From the NCBI RefSeq assembly GCF_001591345.1, contig NZ_BCUS01000028.1:1-60488 (forward strand): a stretch of 60,488 nucleotides of DNA, written 5' to 3'. The DNA comes from Variovorax boronicumulans NBRC 103145 (GTDB lineage: Bacteria; Pseudomonadota; Gammaproteobacteria; Burkholderiales; Burkholderiaceae_C). Below the pieces are notes generated by a model. It did not search any database and had not been told where the DNA came from. It saw nothing but the letters and a program-made list of their open reading frames with translations. Both the position numbers and the translations under genes were made by a program. Positions 59,678-60,488 of the stretch are shown in pieces (positions within the stretch are counted from its first letter, which is position 1; the number at the start of each line of letters is the position of its first letter).

Positions 59678-60488
59678 ATGGACCCGAGCAACCCCCCAGG
59701 CGCCGGCGAGGCGCTGTACCGCGTCATGGTGCGCATCCGCGCCTTCGAGAACGCCGCCGAGACCGCCAGCCAGGGCGGGGTCAGCGCCTACGGCCAGCAG
59801 GCGGGCGGCGCCGCCAAGGTGCGCGGGCCGCTGCACCTGTCGACCGGGCAGGAAGCGGTGCCGGCAGGCGTGTGCGCCCACCTGCGCGCGAGCGACTACC
59901 TCACCTCCACGCACCGCGGCCACGGCCACACGCTGGCCAAGGGCGCGGACCTCACGCGGATGATGTGCGAGCTGTTCGGCAAGGCCACGGGCTTCAACGG
60001 CGGCAAGGGCGGCTCGATGCACATCGCGGATTTCTCGGTCGGCATGCTCGGCGCCAACGGCGTGGTCGCGGCGGGCTTGCCGATCGCCGTCGGCGCGGCG
60101 CATGCGCAAAAACTCTTGAAGCGAGGCGACGACATCACGGTCTGCTTCTTCGGCGACGGCGCGATCAACCGCGGCCCGTTCCTCGAAGCGCTGAACTGGG
60201 CCCGCGTGTACGACCTGCCCGTGCTCTTCGTCTGCGAGGACAACCGCTGGAGCGCCACGACCGCAAGCGGCCCGATGACGGCCGGCGACGGCGCCTCGGC
60301 GCGCGCCGCGTCGATGGACATCGCGGCCACGCAGGTCGACGGCAACAACGTGTTCGCGGTGCATGCCGCCGCCGCGCGGCTGGTGGCCGAGGTGCGCAGC
60401 GGCGCGGGGCCGCGCCTGCTGCACGCGCTCACCTACCGCGTGAAGGGCCATGTGTCGGTCGACCTCGCGGCCTACCGCGACCCGGCCG
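59678..60488 (+). CDS. Thiamine-diphosphate 2-oxoacid/acetoin dehydrogenase E1 alpha (cut by window edge)
   Basis: First 270 codons; the gene continues to the right. GGAGA stands six bases before the ATG. The E1 alpha signature is visible: HRGHGHTLAKGAD near 80, GKGGSMHIADFSVGMLGANG near 115, and the thiamine-diphosphate motif GDGAINRGPFLEALNWARVY...CEDN at about 158-190. It decarboxylates a 2-oxoacid or cleaves acetoin in complex with E1 beta and E2, which would be expected downstream. The pattern fits the acetoin (AcoA) and PdhA-like branches equally well. Confidence 0.92.
   Translation, partial: MDPSNPPGAGEALYRVMVRIRAFENAAETASQGGVSAYGQQAGGAAKVRGPLHLSTGQEAVPAGVCAHLRASDYLTSTHRGHGHTLAKGADLTRMMCELFGKATGFNGGKGGSMHIADFSVGMLGANGVVAAGLPIAVGAAHAQKLLKRGDDITVCFFGDGAINRGPFLEALNWARVYDLPVLFVCEDNRWSATTASGPMTAGDGASARAASMDIAATQVDGNNVFAVHAAAARLVAEVRSGAGPRLLHALTYRVKGHVSVDLAAYRDPA

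Noticed and set aside
1..60488. tRNA, rRNA, CRISPR array, insertion sequence or prophage
   Set aside because: Looked for by eye on both strands; no cloverleaf, no regularly spaced repeats, no transposase or phage structural gene seen. A covariance-model scan would be needed to exclude small RNAs.

Overview
The window is GC-rich, densely coded DNA (roughly two-thirds G+C by eye) from a betaproteobacterium, most likely Comamonadaceae and probably Variovorax. The reasons are a complete Sox thiosulfate cluster with soxCD, two Bug/TctC-type solute receptors, a Kdp operon, an Fe superoxide dismutase, AcoR-like and Crp/Fnr-like regulators, and ATGA-type gene overlaps. I see no rRNA, tRNA, CRISPR array, insertion sequence or prophage. 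All calls come from reading the sequence; no database search was run.

Layout. 1-6385 (minus): the Kdp potassium-uptake operon in the order 46-aa membrane peptide, kdpF, kdpA, kdpB, kdpC, a 118-aa protein, a 43-aa membrane peptide and kdpD (cut by the left edge). 6600-10072: an unrecognised protein, two lipoproteins and a DUF3829/YiiG-like lipoprotein. 10257-20744: sulfur oxidation. A beta-lactamase-fold hydrolase and a thioredoxin come first, then a small cytochrome c, soxCDYZAXB and a YeeE/YedE sulfur transporter. A DsrE-like protein and an ArsR-family regulator with conserved-type cysteines sit beside them. 21017-28004: an RND efflux operon (adaptor, pump, outer-membrane channel), an HTH regulator with a Cys cluster, and sodB. 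28055-34832: a large membrane protein carrying a split alpha/beta-hydrolase, a VOC protein behind a near-perfect palindrome, a Bug-type receptor, and a four-gene minus-strand unit headed by a Crp/Fnr-like regulator. 34917-43342: an AMP-forming CoA ligase, a complete branched-chain-type ABC importer and a PaaK-like ligase, suggesting uptake coupled to CoA activation of an organic acid. 43333-48932: a polytopic membrane protein, an M48 peptidase fused to a type IV pilin-like tail, a second Bug receptor and a poly-Gly lipoprotein. 49114-54859: a LuxR-type regulator, a PQQ alcohol dehydrogenase with its own cytochrome domain, an AcoR-like regulator without an AAA+ domain, and a ROK repressor. 54856-58027: a XylFHG-like sugar importer controlled, by inference, through a xylO-like operator.

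The right end differs. From about 58.2 to 59.6 kb the DNA is visibly richer in A+T. It carries a two-gene cassette (a GIY-YIG nuclease-like protein and an unrecognised protein translationally coupled to it). This is followed by 462 bp without a gene that hold a perfect DnaA box, a second near-box, a run of CTA triplets resembling DnaA-trios, and an AT-rich tract. That is the architecture of a replication origin, yet dnaA is not in the window. A thiamine-diphosphate E1 alpha gene then runs off the right edge.

The observations I would follow first are the origin-like segment with its neighbouring GIY-YIG cassette, the M48-pilin fusion with its membrane partner, the membrane-embedded split hydrolase, and a pair of inverted hairpin repeats about 9 kb apart.
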